Shown one piece after another: positions 63,500-64,000 of a stretch of 64,000 nt of DNA (the stretch's first letter is position 1; every line of letters begins with the position of its first letter). Position numbers and translations under genes: made by a program. The stretch lies in contig CP092863.1 in NCBI GenBank assembly GCA_030710605.1, forward strand, positions 58,010,899 through 58,074,898. The letters are read 5' to 3'. The notes below the pieces were generated by a model. That model was given only the letters and a program-made list of their open reading frames with translations. It was not told the DNA's origin and ran no database searches. The DNA is from Cordylochernes scorpioides. Lineage: Eukaryota; Arthropoda; Arachnida; Pseudoscorpiones; Chernetidae.

Positions 63500-64000
63500 G
63501 GAGAAACAGGGTAACGTGGTAAGATTCTTTAATAGAACACGACGAGCTTTCAGGCAGCAACTGCCCTTCTTCAGGTCTTATACAAGTGTAGACAAAGAAG
63601 TGCCATATTTATAAGCGAAAATATTTACATATATACGCGCAAGGAATAAGGAATTTTACATACTGAAGATTGGAAAGGGGAATTTGCATATTTACAAATA
63701 AAAATAGAACAAACTCTGTGTGAGAAATAGAGGCAAAAAAAAAACGGAGATAAAAATTAAACCTGAAGGCAAAACACGGAGATAAAAATTGAACCGTAAA
63801 TAACAATAAAACCCAGAAACATATCAGCGAGTGAGGCCGTAAAATATTGTATATTGCGGTGGGAGATCAATCTTCCGGTTAAAACTGGGAGTACAGTTGG
63901 ACACCAGTGCTTCCAGAACCAAGCGTTGGTACTTGTTTCCAATATCCCTGTATACAGAAATCGTATCGTCTAAATTAAAGGAATGGTCGAAATCTGCCAT
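63500..64000 (-). mobile_element. PLE-2: 3' end of a Penelope-like element, continues beyond the window
   Basis: Minus-strand element entering from the right edge: C-terminal coding sequence, A/T-rich 3' UTR and a hammerhead-like motif (63548-63574) matching the PLE-1 3' end. Confidence 0.8.
63824..64000 (-). CDS. PLE-2 GIY-YIG endonuclease C-terminus (partial)
   Basis: 59 codons to the TGA at 63824-63826, open to the window edge. DFDHSFNL, GNKYQRLVLEALV and KIDLPPQY align with GHSFDL, SNKYQRLIIEAVV and HIDLPAQY at the end of PLE-1. This is the segment after the GIY-YIG active site. The catalytic part and RT should lie to the right of the window. The initial ATG at the edge is a chance internal codon. 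Confidence 0.82.
   Translation of the reverse strand: MADFDHSFNLDDTISVYRDIGNKYQRLVLEALVSNCTPSFNRKIDLPPQYTIFYGLTR

Overview
The window looks like a repeat-dense, AT-rich arthropod genome, most likely a chelicerate such as a spider. The evidence is the mix of elements: Ty3/gypsy, BEL/Pao and Ty1/copia LTR retrotransposons, Penelope-like elements (PLEs), non-LTR fragments and a Tc1 transposon, on a background of simple repeats and (TA)n tracts. The species assignment is inference. I found no convincing host gene, tRNA, rRNA or CRISPR array. Nearly everything recognisable is mobile DNA. Element names used below (Gyp-A to Gyp-E, BEL-A/B, Cop-1, PLE-1/2) are local labels.

Layout, left to right. 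33-6346: Gyp-A, a decayed Ty3/gypsy element (+), flanked by an unusually long direct repeat of about 0.55-0.59 kb. 7187-8985: PLE-1 (+), with reverse transcriptase and GIY-YIG endonuclease. 9.0-11.4 kb: AT-rich DNA with small retroelement relics. 11624-13700: a non-LTR element (-) holding only an intact ORF1 gene and a poly(A) tail. 14874-16455: a 5'-truncated LINE (-) with a perfect 15-bp target-site duplication. 16743-17602: hammerhead-ribozyme repeats, including a 560-bp palindrome. 17621-19110: an intact-looking Tc1 transposon (-). 19160-20212: a LINE tail and a solo LTR. 20911-25624: BEL-A (-), deleted inside. 25976-32730: Gyp-D (+), inserted in a fragment of a Gyp-A-type LTR. 32735-34732: a gag-only LTR element (-). 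34881-35592: a short non-LTR element.

From about 35.6 to at least 59.5 kb the window is a set of nested insertions. Gyp-E (-) was split by Gyp-C (+, 38437-52603). Gyp-C was in turn hit by Gyp-B (-, 41041-46106, 4-bp duplication ATAT) and by Cop-1 (+, 47059-51547, 5-bp duplication GTTTA). BEL-B (+, 53724-59536, duplication ATATA) sits in what looks like the 5' LTR of Gyp-E. Removing the inner elements restores open reading frames across the junctions, which proves the order of events. After 3 kb without recognisable genes, 62565-63480 holds a second ribozyme palindrome and a third ribozyme family, and PLE-2 (-) runs off the right edge.

The most unusual items are: (1) Gyp-C, which pairs a BEL/Pao-type Gag (DUF1759-like) with a Ty3/gypsy-type protease-integrase reading frame that has lost reverse transcriptase and RNase H, yet has LTRs identical over 281 bp; (2) two palindromes that carry canonical type I hammerhead ribozyme cores on both strands; (3) gag genes in Gyp-A and Gyp-B that start inside the 5' LTR, with pol ending exactly 17 nt inside the 3' LTR, and a T TTA AAC -1 slippery site directly before the gag stop; (4) ORF1-only and gag-only elements that look like parasites of autonomous relatives.
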